Source of the DNA: Uranotaenia lowii
Taxonomy: Eukaryota; Arthropoda; Insecta; Diptera; Culicidae
Direction: 5' to 3'
Assembly: GCF_029784155.1 (NCBI RefSeq)
Contig: NC_073692.1
Coordinates: 275,695,413 to 275,759,412, forward strand
DNA length: 64,000 nucleotides
The position numbers were made by a program, and so were the translations under genes. The notes under the pieces are model-generated. The model was not told the DNA's origin. It made no database searches and worked only from the letters and a program-made list of their open reading frames with translations. Below, piece after piece: positions 11,531 through 24,330 of the stretch (position 1 is its first letter; every line of letters starts with the position of its first letter).

Positions 11531-12040
11531 TCTGACTGCTGTTACAAACAAAATTATTCCACGTGTAGAAATGTGTGATGGAGAAAAACGCGATCAAGTT
11601 AATCTATGAATAATTTGTAGAAAAGTAAAGAAAAAATTTAAAAAAATTGTGCCAAAAAAGATACTCTTATAACAACAAATATCAATATTAACTTAAAATG
11701 CCTCGTGTGACACTTTCGCAAAGAGCGAAAATGGATACGATTACGAGTTTTACTCGAAAATCACTCATGACTATAACTTTATAAGCCTATTTAAAAGCTC
11801 TTTTGAAAATGAGTTCCGGTTCATAACTAAAAATGCACTGTTCTGTATGTAATTTTTTACAAGTCATTATGATTGCCTAGGAAAAACACATGGAACACCA
11901 TGGGCCTAGAAGGTTGAGCTTAATCCAGCGGTTGTTCAACCATAGTTTAACTAGTTCAAATTTGCTAATCTTTATCGAAAGTAGCTTCTAAAACCGTGCT
12001 GGTAACTCTAACCATCGCCATAGAATATTCTTTCCTTGGT
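11531..12040. other. No feature recognised
   Basis: A+T-rich sequence with no frame or repeat structure supported by eye. Confidence 0.4.
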
Positions 12041-12700
12041 TGACTGCAGCATAGGGCGAGATTTAAGTTCCAACAATAATAATTCCCTGTTATTGGAAAA
12101 TCTTTCCACCTCACTTGGTTTGCTCATTCTATCTCTCGTGCTCTCTCTCTCTCTTTCCAACCACCCCGGAAACCCGTGTGACAGAAGGGAGGATTATTAA
12201 TATGAATGTGCTTAGGCGTAATTTATTTTAATAATGAATGACATCTCCGTCGTGTTTTTGGCCCAGGAAGAACACGACCCGGAAAAACTTGCGCTCAGCT
12301 TTGGTTTCGAACGGCGAAGATATGTACGTGAGGAGTGAAAATGGTTCTGTAGTAGAAGCGTAGAAGTAGGGTGCTAGTGCCGGATGCTGTGGTGTGGCCG
12401 AGGAAAGGACCTGAAAAGGAGAATGCTTCTTTTGGGCTCCGGGAGGGAAGAAGTTCTTCGGAAGGAAACCGTGTTGTACGTATTATCATGAATTTTATTC
12501 ACCCCTAAATGCCAGATTGCTCTCCAACTTCAAAGTCGAGGGAAAGAACATTTCTTATATCTGCCAAATTTTGGGGGATGACTTTTTGCTCTCTGCGGCA
12601 GGTTTGAGTTTGTTTTGGTCGTGCGAGATTCAGCAGCCATAATCGAGAGGTCATTGACTTTCGCCTTGTGATATGAACTTGCTGGCTGAGTTTGGCTTAT
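12041..12700. other. Unique island with CT-rich microsatellite
   Basis: A balanced-composition block with a CTCTCTCTCTCT tract near 12140-12160. The 64-codon minus-strand frame at 12295-12489 has no family resemblance. Candidate host non-coding DNA. Confidence 0.3.
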
Positions 12701-13900
12701 GATACAACTGACTTGAAATTTTAGACTTAAATATAAAAATTGCCTTTTACATGCAAATTAAGAATTTGACATAAAAACCAATATTTTTGAATAATCTTCA
12801 ATTTGAATGAGCACCTTTTAACAAAATTTTGGTTTTTTACGTCCGCAATTATTTAGATGTTCAGGTTTCATCACTTAGATTCATTATTGTTATTTTGAAA
12901 TACTATTTGAACGCTGGATATGCTATTCGATGTAGAAATTAATTTTCAAGCTATTGTATTATATTTTCTTACCTGAATTATGATTAGATTTACTCGGATG
13001 TTGCCTGGTTTATGGATTGCAAAATTTGAATTTCAATGTCTAGTGTTTTCAAACTTTAACAAAACGTCGTCTGAAACTATGAGGCCCAGATACCTGCGGG
13101 AGCAATTCTGAAATATTGTAAGCATTATCGCTCTCTCAAATAATTTTATTGAATAATAACTTATCTCAGAATGGCAATTTCATACAGCCTGACAGAAGCT
13201 CTCTCATGTTCTGCTCAAGGTTTCGCTTGAACCCAATCTTTATAAACACAGCTTAGAAACTTTAAGTCATTTGGAGTATTCTCGTAATATTTTATTACAT
13301 CTTTTGAAAAGCAACGGAACTTTCCATGGAGAGCTCAGATTCGAACTTGAATTTAACATAAATGAAAGAGAAGATCTGATGAATTATATCCTTGAAAAAT
13401 GAATTTATTTTTCAAAATAGTTCATCAACATGAGGAGATTTTATATGGAAGAAACAAAGGAAGGAAATTGAAAAAATTGGTTTCGTCACTATATCAGCTC
13501 ACTATATCAGCTTTCGTCATTCTTCAAGTTCTATATGATTTTCAAGTTTTTTTTCTAACCGTAATCAAGTTCTCTAAACTATGAACCTGCATGATTAAAG
13601 AATTAGAGTTATTATTTTCATATTACCAACAACTCGTTCTTCAATCATTAATTTTTTTTTGAAGAAAAATCTTCATTTGTTTATCAGAAACATCGTTTAA
13701 TTTGATTAAAACTTGAAAGTAGTAAATTCATATCCGAAGCTTTTAAAAACAAGCACACACATAGAAGATCTCAGTGAAACTAAATGTTTCTTTGATGAGA
13801 TCTAAATGCTTCTTTACACTTAAAACATATTACAGAAAATTTAAATTGCGGCACCTAAAAAATCTATAATACTTATTGCTTCAATCATTTTCACGATTTT
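12701..13900. other. A+T-rich filler
   Basis: Only short, composition-driven frames occur here, for example 13399-13584. I see nothing else. Confidence 0.45.
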
Positions 13901-13904
13901 GAAT

Positions 13905-14045
13905 AGAGATGTACCGAATATTCTGTCGGCCGAATATTCGGCGCCAAATACCGCCAAAAAACCGTTAAACCGAATATTCGGTTCACCGAATAGATGAGCT
14001 AAGTATTCGCCCTTATAGTCCGAATAGGCCGAATATTATATTTTT
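13905..14045. repeat. hAT-like element fragment rich in CCGAATATTCGG
   Basis: The 12-bp palindrome-like motif CCGAATATTCGG and close variants occur about five times in 140 bases, starting from GAGATGTACCGAATATTC. Similar tips are known from hAT-superfamily elements in animals. No transposase and no matching second end are seen, so this is a fragment or solo end. Confidence 0.4.
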
Positions 14046-15150
14046 AATATTTATACAGTAACAGAGTTTTCAAATTTTTCAAGTGGTGGTGGATAAGTTA
14101 TAAAATACGCTCATAAAAAACTAAAATTCATCAAAAACTTATGGTTTCAGTAAATCATCTTAGATGTATCCGTGTATCTTCCACTGTAGATTATCGTTAA
14201 TTCAAATTTTCTTGATACATCCAGGCTTGCCCATAGATCCATTAAAGAATTCGAGAAGAGTCAAATCTTGCTGGGATAGCTAGATATAAAACTTTTCGAA
14301 TTTAACCCAGGTTTTCAGATTATTTGTTAAATTAAATAAAAAAACTCAAATTTCTTTTGAAATTTATAGGTTTTTCGTTACAAAACGATTTTAAGGAGTA
14401 AATTCAAAAATGAACATCAATTTTTGTTCAATCCTTAGATACGATTTTAACACTGCTGATTCAATGAAAATTTAAAATTTCAAGTAATTTTCAAAAAAAA
14501 AATCGTCCTGACCCGGCCGTGTAGATACGTGTGCTAGAAAGTATGGTATGCTTAAGGTTAAAGATCATCGTTTTTTGACAACTATTTTGGAAGAGATCGA
14601 GTTGAAGTTCAAAATTACATCTAATTCGATATCAAATACGCAATTTCAAATACATAGCTAGGCACCTGTTTTGACATGTTTTGTTCCAGATTTTACTGGA
14701 ACCCAGTCTCTTTGGTGATAAACGTCCTAGAAGCGACAGATCATCTGATGTCCTTTCGGCTTACTCTGCATTTCGAAAATCAAAGCGACCTCTACTAACA
14801 GAATATCTGATGTTTTATACATCTGATTGGAAATAATCGACTTTAAAACAAGAGAGACTTTAAGATGGAAGAAATAGAAGAAAAATGAAATTATCTCTTT
14901 TGTTTTTCTATGAAAAACTAAACAGAACATTTTGCCGATTCTGATATGTGATAAAATAATAACAACAAAATTAGGAAAATACGATGCGGGTTTCTTCGAT
15001 TTACCAATAAGTTAAAATTAAAGTTCTCTAGAACATTAAAAAATGACACAAAAGTAGAACAAATTTGAAAGCTACACCTATAATTCAGCCTTTACTCCAA
15101 TCATGAGTTCACAATATTGCAACATCATTGGCATAAGATGTAAACATCAG
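14046..15150. other. A+T-rich filler
   Basis: No supported feature. The minus-strand frame at 14727-14930 is low-complexity, Phe/Ile-rich and was rejected. Confidence 0.45.
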
Positions 15151-15350
15151 CGGCATTAGGCTGTGCGTGTTTAAATAGATAAGCAGGCAGATGGAAAGCA
15201 AACACCAGTTTCTCGTTTACAATTCCCGACAGACTCCCGGCCAAGCGCCAGACACTGTGAGCCAAGCAGAAAGACTGTGACAATTATCCCTCGATCTCCG
15301 TTGCATCTCCATGCCATTGGTTCACTAGTTAAGCTGTGTTGGTTGAGCAA
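15151..15350. other. Short unique G+C-richer island
   Basis: A balanced-composition block (around GACAGACTCCCGGCCAAGCG) with no transposon features, flanked by A+T-rich DNA. Host non-coding DNA is the simplest reading. Confidence 0.25.
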
Positions 15351-16074
15351 AATTAAAGAAGAAAATTGTTGTGTGTTCGATTCTCACCGACGGCATTTTT
15401 TTTGTTTCAGGGATGAATTATCCAATTGGATGAAAATCCCATAACATATTTTTCTTGTTTTGCTTGATATATATTGATATATATTGGTCCTGCATCATTT
15501 TCCCTAAACTCGAGTCTTTATGCAAGTGACGGGAAAGCAATCATATCATGTTTAGCGCAAAGTACATTTCAACGCATTTTCGCAACAAAGTTAGTTCCGA
15601 TCAATTTTCATAATTTTGCAACCTTTTCATTGGATGAACACAGTTGCGTTCAAAAAAAAAAAAAAAAATGAAATCACGTGAAGCAGCGCACTCGCTTGCA
15701 ACTGTGACTTACACTAATACTTTAAAAAACTTGAAGATTGTACTATGACTAAAAAAATACAGCTATTCTCGTGAAAAAAGGTTTTTAAAGATTTCTTCAC
15801 AAAATTTGCTGTATTTTTGACAATTTTGACCGAAAGATGTAAAAAAAAATTGATCTAGTACCTGGCCGAGTTTTATCGAAACCGATTGACGCGATCGAAA
15901 ATGGGACTGATTTGAAAATGACGATTTCATACAATTTTGAATGGATGTTTCCCTTTTTCACGAGAATTGCTGTATCTTTTTTTCATTCATAGTACAGTCT
16001 TCTAGTATAGTTGATACTTGAACTAGATTTTATGAAAATTTCATGAAAAAATATCAACCAAGTCAGAAATGGCA
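15351..16074. other. No feature recognised
   Basis: A+T-rich with an A-run at about 15652-15668. The 65-codon frame at 15474-15671 ends in that run and is not supported. Confidence 0.4.
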
Positions 16075-16290
16075 GCTGGTCAAATGAACTGTATATGTGT
16101 ATGTACGTACACAAAAATAAATGCCTGTCTGTCTGTATGTTCTCAATAGACTCGAAAACTTCTGAACCGATCAATGTAAAATTTGGCATTTAGCTGATTT
16201 CAAGACCGGGAATGGTTTCTACAATAGTTTCAGATCCCGTCGAATTGAGAAGGGGGGGGGGATGAGGGGGCCGAGCGGAAATAATGCCAA
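16075..16290 (-). repeat. Fragment of the ACAGACAG...GTTCAGTAGTTTCC dispersed repeat
   Basis: TGTCTGTCTGTATG, followed by ACTCGAAAACTTCTGAACCG and ACCGGGAATGGTTTC, is the reverse complement of the unit at about 22380-22760 and 24570-24768 (GGTTCAGTAATTTCCGAATC, then ACATACAGACAGCC). A G-run of about nine lies at 16253-16261. It is a dispersed repeat of unassigned class. Confidence 0.5.
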
Positions 16291-16817
16291 ATCTTGAATA
16301 AATAAGTCATGGAATCAATATTCAACGATTTTTAACCTATATGGTAGGTTTGTTTTTCGTCTCCATGGGCGATATAATAGTAACTTAAACATAACTACTG
16401 ATCTTTGATTGCTGGAAAATTGGAAAATTTGAGCGCCTATTTCTCAATTTAGTAGGTATAATTTAATGTACGTGGTGGCGATATGCAGCCCAGATGTGAT
16501 TTTTTCCTCTTGATTTCTTGCTCATTTCTACATCACATGGTAATGAAAGACGCCCAGAAGTGATTTCCTTCTAATTTTGACCCGGATTGGTGTTTTGCCA
16601 GTCGAGTCAAAATCATTCAAACTATTTTTTTTTAAATAATATCAAATTTAGTCGTGTTTATAAAACCAACATTTGTTGAATAAAAAACATGAATTTAGTT
16701 CTCGTGAACATGAATGAATGGCATGACACTCTGCGGAATATTATAAAAAGGAGATAAGCTTTCACATAATTTTTCAATCCGTTAAATCTAGAAGGTAAGC
16801 TATGATTCATAACTAGT

Positions 16818-17441
16818 TTGGGAGTGTATAGTTGCACTAATAAACCTGGCCATAAGGAACAAGTATCTTTATTCTGGGTACCAGGCCACTGCGGTATCCT
16901 AGGGAACGAAGAAGCAGACCAACTAGCTAGGGGAGGATCTCAGGGACTGTTGATTGGACCTGAACCTTTCTGCGGAGTATCGAGAAGTGCCATGACTATG
17001 GAGCTCAAGAACTGGGAAACACCACTATTGTTTCCAACTGGAAAACAGCGGAGGGAGCAACTCAGGCAAAAAGATTCATTGAACCAAGCGCACGACTCTC
17101 AAAAAAAAGATGTTGAACTTAAGTAAGCACGAATTAAGTACTTACACAGGTCTCTTGACCGGACATTCTCCAACAAAATAGCATCTCAAAAGGATAAACA
17201 TAATTCTAAACGATGACTGTCGGTCTGAAACTGAAGAACATCTTCTATGCAACTGCTGCGCCCTCTTAAATAGGAGAGAGCGTGTACTTGGGGCAAAGTT
17301 AATAAGCGCACAAGACATATGGTTGCATATCAGCCCTAATAAGGTTATATCATACATCTTTGATATCATACCCGATTGGGATAAAATGCGTTACAATCAA
17401 CTGTCACTCCAATCAACTGAAGGTCAACCTGACATCATATA
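16818..17441 (+). pseudogene. LINE RNase H and C-terminal tail, frameshifted
   Basis: Residues ~10-40 of the first frame read KEQVSLFWVPGHCGILGNEEADQLARGG. This contains the 'W(V)PGH.GI.GNE.AD.LA' block of LINE-encoded RNase H with its late catalytic Asp. The first frame stops at 17126, and the reading continues in another frame (LSKHELSTYTGLLTGHSPTK, a stop, then DDCRSETEEHLLCNCCALLNRRER). That corresponds to the C-terminal Cys/His segment found after RNase H in I/R1/LOA-type LINEs, here shortened. The C-terminus runs to the stop near 17441 (GQPDII). Reverse transcriptase and endonuclease are absent, so it is 5'-truncated as LINE copies usually are. The full element's RNase H would remove RNA from the RNA-DNA hybrid during insertion. 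Confidence 0.72.
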
Positions 17442-17591
17442 GTAACGCGGGGTAAACATCACAATAGATCAACTACTGGTCGCAGTGGGCTCTCCCCTAC
17501 AGGAAAAAAAAAGATTCATATTAATAACATAAATTAGACTAAGATGTTTTTGATAGAGATAGATAAAAACATGTTGTTTAACATACATATA

Positions 17592-18871
17592 AAGGGTGAT
17601 ACGATCAAAATTTGGTCAAGGGAAAACGCGTGTAAATCGATGAAATCGTTTATTTAAAAATCAAATTAAATTTCTTTTTCAAGTTTAATTAGTATAAAAT
17701 TCAGGAAAAATATTCAGTTAGGCTTCCGTTTTTCCAAATCCGAATTGCCGGGCCTTACGCTTAACCCCTGCCATCAGATTTTGTACAGCCACCTTGTCCA
17801 CCTTCTTCGCCGCAGAATGCCAGTTTGCCTTGAACTGCTGCTCGTCCTTAGCAGATTTTTTGGTCTACTTTAAGTTCCGCTTGACAATAGCCCAGTATTT
17901 CTCAATTGGGCGGAGCTCTGGCATGTTGAGAGGGTTCTTGTCTTTGGGAACATCCTGCACGTTGTTAGAGGCGTACCATGGCCTTTTTACCGTAATGGCA
18001 AGATGCCAAATCCGGCCAAAACAGTACGGAACAACCATGTTTCTTGAGGAAAGGCAGCAGACGTTTATTCTTTTACGTAAATTTCTTGGTTCACAGTCCG
18101 AGAAGCTATGAAAATGCTGCTTTTCAAGTCACAGGTACAGATGGCTTGCCAAACCAGATATTTCTTCGCGAACCTTGACAGTTTCATGTGCTTGAAAATA
18201 TCTGCTACCTTTCCTCTTCCTTTGGCCGTATAAAACTCCTGTCCCGGAAGCTACTTGACTTTGACGTAGGATTCGTCGTCCATTACCACGCAGTCAAACT
18301 TCGTCAGCATCGTCGTGTACAGCCTCCGGGATTCCGCTTTGACCGTCGTATTTTGTTTATCATCGCGATTTGGAGTCACTACCTTCTTGTAAGTCGATAG
18401 TTTGGCTCGTTTTTTGGCTCGATGCACGGTTGTAGACGATACACCCAGCTTATTTGCGGCATCTCGGAGAGAGAGGTTAGGGTTTCGCTTGAAACTACCG
18501 GCAACTATCTGTGTTGTCTCAGCGGCTTCCGGTTTTCGATTTCCCCCCGATCCAGACTTCCTGGCTGTCGACAAACATTCCCCAAACACTTTAATTACAT
18601 TTGTAACGGTTAATTTGGCAACTTTTAGCGATTTTGCCAGCTTTGCGTGCGAGTAGCTCGGATTTTCGCGATGCGTGAGCAAAATTTATATACGCTGCTC
18701 TTCTTCCTAAGACGGCATTTTGACAACTGAAGAGTGAATTCCAAAATCAAAATAGGAGCAACATTCTACACACACACACCTTCAAAATGAGGGGTGTTCA
18801 GGTTTTTCAAATTCAAAATTGAAAGAAATACGTCAAGTTGATATTGGCCAAATTTTGACCGTATCAACCTT
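17592..18871 (-). mobile_element. DD37E mariner-like element, copy 2
   Basis: The left end AAGGGTGATACGATCAAAAT at 17592 and the inverted right end at 18871 match the family of copy 1. TA dinucleotides flank both sides (17590-17591 and 18872-18873), consistent with TA target duplication. The length is about 1280 bp. This copy keeps the helix-turn-helix region that copy 1 has lost but is more damaged in the catalytic half. Confidence 0.85.
17718..18718 (-). pseudogene. DD37E transposase, full-length but multiply broken
   Basis: The start is inferred at 18716-18718 (MPS, then stop codons at residues 4 and 11). The longest clean piece is 18682-18251: first helix-turn-helix (YSHAKLAKSLKVAKLTV), a second Arg/Asn-rich helix-turn-helix (KRNPNLSLRDAANKLGVSST), and catalytic motif 1 with VVMDDESYVK. 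Frameshifts follow. Downstream pieces (RFAKKYLVWQAIC, FIASRTVNQEIY) are recognisable in other frames, and the native stop is at 17718-17720. Relative to copy 1 it shows the domain copy 1 lacks, so together they define the family layout. It cannot make active transposase. Confidence 0.82.
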
Positions 18872-18873
18872 TA

Positions 18874-19660
18874 TAAACCTACCTAACTGAAAATGTACCA
18901 TATATCGAGCGCTTTTTAAATTCATAGAACAACAAAAAAATCCGATGAAAATGAACAGCCACCCGAACTGCGAAAAGCTTTTCTATTGATATTGATTATA
19001 TAAGACTCTATTATGAGGCCGAGTACAGGAAACTTTTCGATTTTTTTTTCAAGCATATGTGAAGGATATCAATAAAATATATTGCTTTTTTTGTAACGAA
19101 AAGTAAGAGTATTAATGATCCAAAAGAATTTTCAGTTAAGGTACACTAGAGCAAGTTAATATGACAAATTCGAACAGATTAAGAAGAATTTCGTTGAAAA
19201 TTTTTAGACTTGAGCATTTCGACGTGATAAGATGATTAATTGAGTTGACAGAAAAGTTATGATAGAGTATGATGATTTATTGTAATGAAAGGCCCTTACC
19301 ATTTTATTAAATGGAGACTCACATATTCAATAAATGTAACATACATATTACCAACAAAAATAAACTCTTTTTTCACTAAATTTTACACACTTTTTGATCT
19401 AGAAGAAGATTCTCTGAATTGAAAGACTCCTCCCACTTTCAAAACAAGATGAATTTTTCAAATCAAATGAGGTTATTTGTAGTTTCGAAGATTTCTTCTA
19501 CTTTTTGTAAACGGTGCTGGCTCTTTCAATTTTCAAACCTTTAAGTTACTTTGCTCAGAAGCTCATTAAAATATTTAACTTTCGAATAAGTTTGAAATTT
19601 AATATGAAAACAAAGTTTCTGAATCTTATAATAGATCAAAATTGCATAAAAGCTACGACA
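18874..19660. other. A+T-rich filler
   Basis: No supported gene or repeat structure. Confidence 0.45.
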
Positions 19661-20580
19661 ATCTATTTTCCACGCGTGTGTGCTTTTCTCCCTCGGAAAA
19701 AGATCGCCTTCAGGTTCTGCGCTTTTCGTTCTAGATGAAGCACTTGTCTTGTTTCATTCGCCAGCAGCCACGCCACACGCACGCAACGCCAGCAAACTCC
19801 CGACATCACCACGCTTCACTTCGAGCCAGTCTCAAGTGTTTCCAAATGGTTAGATTTTTGGCGGCATTACTCAACAACATCCGCCACACGTTTGCACACC
19901 AATCGGTACTTGGCCATCTAAATATCTGGAGTACGGTTTCGAAAAACGTTTAGAAATCGCTTCTGGTTTCCCAAAACACCGAAATTTATTCACCCTCTCT
20001 CTCGGAAAAAAAGATTCCGCAAGTTTTGTTTTATCTCCAGCATTTCGGTAAGCCATGTTTCGGACACATTGCACTTGACAGTTGGTGGATTACGGCTTTT
20101 ATTTGATATTAATTTGATCAAATAGAATCCAGGCTCAGGCCGCGTCTCGAATGCCAAGCAATTGGCGAGATTGCCATTCCTTCATCGGAAGAGGGCTTTG
20201 ATTCATCCATTCTGATGCCACACGTGTGCGTTCTGCAGGAAAGAGGGGTGCCACAGAGCTGTCACAAAAATCCACCCCTCCCCGAGGGAGAATTTATCAA
20301 TCGAAGGGAAAACACTAATGCATGCTGCAAATTGCATTTCTCTGTTCTGGCGACCGAGCGATTGCCCCTTCTAAGATTCCGGCTGTCACTGGCTGGGCTA
20401 AGCGTGTTCGGCTTTTCTTTTTTACGTTTTTTTATTATCCTTATTCTCCTAATATGTTCGATTGTTCCGAATATTAGGGTGGTGAGATGTCATCTTGACA
20501 GCAATTACACAAAATGGGACCATTCCCCGAAGAAATCTAGCCCTGTATACAACACCATGGAACTTTACGTTTGATTTTGC
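19661..20580. other. Unique G+C-richer island
   Basis: About 0.9 kb of balanced, non-repetitive sequence (for example CAGCAGCCACGCCACACGC near 19763). Short frames of 67-119 codons on both strands overlap without any recognisable domain. This is one of the largest unique islands in the window and a candidate for host non-coding function. Confidence 0.3.
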
Positions 20581-21710
20581 AACACGCTTGAAGAAATTTG
20601 TCTGATGTGTGAGATTTTTTTATCTGTGTTCCCTAAGAATAAAAATTAAAACATTTAACGAACATTTTCAAAATAATTAGTTTGGCTCTATTAATCAGGC
20701 AAAAATTTATTTACGTATTTTTTTGTGAAAATCACAGCGAGTTTCTAACACAAAAAAACTGATAATGATGTTTATTCAAAAGAAAATGTTTTTATAACCA
20801 TGGAAATTTAAAAGGTTTATGTGTCGAGGTAACGCTAATCTAATATTATTAAAGACTGTGACATGACTTTCGCGAAAATATTTGTTGTCATGATTTCCAT
20901 TAATGATTCAAATTATCTTCAGGAAATCTTTTGCTTTGAAGCCTTTATTAAACCGCTTTATTAATTGCATTCTTGAGACTGGCACTAGAAAGTTTAATCT
21001 TGAGTTATTTCTATGGAAAGTAGATGATCAGAGTTCGGACAAATAATCGATGCTCCCAACTCGCAAAGCTTAAGAATTTATTCATAAACTTTTTTTAATA
21101 GAAATTGTGAAAGCAGTTCAGTCCAAAAATTTCTTTAAATAAAGGAACCAAAAATATTTTTTTCGAACAAAATCACTATCTTTTAATGATCCACTCCACG
21201 AAATCACCCACCATCCCGTTAGTTCTTCATTTCACGTTTTTACCCGTTTTCAAAGGAGTTGAAATTTTGAGAACTCATGATTGAAGTAAAAGCTGATTTT
21301 TCGATATATGTATTAGTAAATTAGAAGAAAATGTTTTTTTTTTATTTTAATAGCTTTAATGCATGCAATATAAAATTTGGGTTTAAAAGACATATTATTT
21401 GAATAAATGTATGAATTTAATGTTCAATCTCTTGTTGACAAAGTTTGTATGAAAGATATTCATTCATTATACCAAATGGAATAACAAATGGCCCAAACTT
21501 TTTAAATAAAAAGGCGTGTAGCATTCTTTAGGAAGACTAAACTTCGTGTATGTGAAGAATTGATGAAATAAAGTCCAACTTCATACAAAACTCAGACAGC
21601 AAAATATACATTATATACATGAGATATTAATGATGGAATAACAAAGACAAAAAAAAAGTCATAAGCAATTTTCAAGAATAACTTTAAAAGATTCTTCAGC
21701 ACTTAAAAGT
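20581..21710. other. A+T-rich filler
   Basis: No supported feature. Confidence 0.45.
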
Positions 21711-22904
21711 AGGGGAGAGTGGGGTATCATGGGCCACTTTTTTTCTTTGCATTATAACTTCTTTATTATAAAAGACTAGCTGACCTGGTGTGCTTTGCTA
21801 CCCCTTCCATGGAAAAGAAAATTAAAATTATTAATATTATTTTATTTCAACAATATTCAAAAGGGAACTTCTTTTCATGGCATCTGAGCAAACGTTACTT
21901 TATTGTTCGAAGGTTGAAGAAGCCACAAAAAGAGGGATCATCAATACAATACAATACAATACAAAATAAAATCGCCCTTTTTAATGAAATTTTTAAATAA
22001 AGGCATATTTGTACACAATAAAAAATGTGCTAAGCTTTATGAAAACGCTCAGAAATTGATTTAGTTAAGAACATGTAATTTTTTATTAACGACACTTTAC
22101 CATCCTTGTGGCATTCATGTTTGCTTAATAACATGTATGTTACATTTACTGAACATGAGAATCTTCATTCTCTAAAATAGGAAGCGTCTATCAATACAAT
22201 GTATTATCTGATTTAATAAAAACATATTTGTCAATTCAATAAATCTTCTACAATTATGTCGATACGCTTTAGTTTATCAATTTTTAACAAAAAATCCTTC
22301 GAGGATTTCATCATATTTTTGTTAATTTTCTAAGAGAACCCCGCTTTTTGCATTTTGAGGGGTTTTAATGTATTATATAGAAACCATCCCAGTCCTAAAA
22401 ACGGCTACACATAAAATTTCCTGTTGATCGGTTCAGTAGCTTCCAGAAATGTGTTCGAATTATGTAATTATTATATTAATTTTGTATGGAAGCCCCCTTC
22501 CCCCCTCTATCTGAATTTGGAAGAGTTTCAAAGTATCATAGAAACTTTTTCCGGTCTTCGAAAATTTAGAATTTAAAATTGTTCGAATTCTTTCGAAAGT
22601 TTATAAGCTTTGTATGAGAAAAAAGCCCAACCCCCCTCTCCTTTAATTTGGTGGGGTTTGAAAGGATTATAGTAACCATTCCCGGTCTTAAAAACGGCTA
22701 CTCACAAAATTTTCAAGTTTATCGGTTCAGTAGTTTCCAAAAATTGTTCGAATTGTGTCATATTTTATTAACTTTTTAAGGGGAAATTCGAATACAATCA
22801 TGTTTTTAGGCTCAGCCATCTTAAGAGCTAGAAAGCTGAAATTTGGTGATACTCATTAGGACCAGGAATGATAAAAAATGTTTTCAGATTTTTGGATAAC
22901 CCTT

Positions 22905-24330
22905 TCTAAAGGGGGTCGTCCATACAAAACAAATATTGTTTTCACAATATTGACGTTATTTTTCGTCGGATTATGACAAAATTTTCTTCATAGAGGTTTT
23001 GAGACATGAGAAATTGATTCCAGGTATTTTATTTTGTGTCAGGGGTCTGCAAAAGGGGTCGTCCATATGAACTGTTCAGTGTTTCTACTGTATTGACGTT
23101 ATTATACATAAAATTGATATAAAAATTTGCACATGAGTGTTTTGAGGGACGAGCGATTCCAGGTATTAAATTCAGGGTCAGGGGTTCAATGTTTTTGCAA
23201 TATCGGCGTTATTATAGATTTGATTTCGATGAAAATTTGCACAAAAGTATTTTGAGGAATGATCAATCAGGAGTCAAATTTTTATTCAGAGGTCTGCGAA
23301 AGGTGTCGTCCATATAAACTGTTTAATGTTTTGCGGTATCGACGTTATATACATACCATTGAGATGAAAATTTCCACATAGAAATTTTGAGGGACGCCCA
23401 ATGGTTTCAGGTTTCAAATCCCGAATCAGGGGTCAGCAAAAATGGTCGTCCATTCACTGTTTTTGCTATATTGAGGATTACTCTGCGAGTCGAGTGATGT
23501 GACTCACAAAATTTCACTTCTTTATCCTCCAGGAAATGTTTCTGAGAATAAACGTAAGTATGAAAGCTCCAAAAAATCGATCACAGGTCATTTGAGCTAA
23601 AACTTCTAGCCTAGAGTGTTTTCTGGAGTCGGCACAACGATGTGAAATTTTGCACATTACGTCACGTGACTCTCAGAATAAACTCTTACCTTGATTATAC
23701 ATCGGATTATAATGAAAATTTGCACATGGGAATTTTACAGCACATTCAATTGATTGCACATGTCAAATTTCGACAAGGAATCAGTAAAAGGGGTCGCTCA
23801 TAATATTATCGATTTTTTTTTGCACTAACTACGTTTTTAGGCATCATATCGAGGCAAAAATTCAATCACGAGAGTTTTGCTGGACGAGGAATCGATTCCA
23901 GATAACAAACGTTCTATTAGACGACTGAAAAAGGGGTTGTCCACATTTACTATTTGTATTTGTAATAATTGTTAAATTATGCATGAGATCCAGACAAAAA
24001 TTCATTCACGGGTGTTTTACAAAAAGGACAATGAAATTTTCAATCATTCAATTTTCGCCGCCGGACGTGGCCTAGAGGATAGCGTTCCAGTCTTCTAAGC
24101 CAGAGTTCATGAGATCGAATCCCGATCACGGCACACATAGTACTCTTTCTGTGGTCTGGTGGATTAGCATTTGTAAGATGCTAGCCAAAATATCCTTGAA
24201 AGATGTACGCCTTAGAGTTAAGTAAATTAGATCTCTTCAAAGAAACAAGAAGTTTCACTGAGATCCTCCTATATGTGTGTGTTCGTTTTTAAAAATCAGA
24301 CGACGGAAAAAGGGTCGTTCAAATACCCTT
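22905..24330 (+). repeat. Diverged tandem units beginning AAAGGGGTCGTCCAT
   Basis: The motif AAAGGGGTCGTCCAT or close variants starts units near 22914, 23050, 23299, 23437, 23780 and 23932, with a last trace near 24306. Each carries 'ATTGACGTTATTATACAT', 'GAAAATTTGCACATG', 'TTTTGAGGGACGA' and 'CAGGGGTCTGC' in order. Unit length is roughly 140-200 bases with internal losses. An old array inside the CTAGCTGACC repeat. Confidence 0.6.
24053..24300 (+). repeat. tRNA-derived SINE
   Basis: The 5' part resembles a tRNA. An A box lies at 24068-24079 (TGGCCTAGAGGA) and a B box at about 24113-24123 (GATCGAATCCC), with the spacing of an internal RNA polymerase III promoter. The body ends in a T-rich tail near 24290. 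It interrupts one of the AAAGGGGTCGTCC units, so it inserted after that array formed. SINEs borrow LINE enzymes to move. Confidence 0.7.

Noticed and set aside
16574..16612. ATTTTGAC...GTCAAAAT inverted repeat as a MITE
   Set aside because: Arms are only about 8 bp and there is no flanking duplication.
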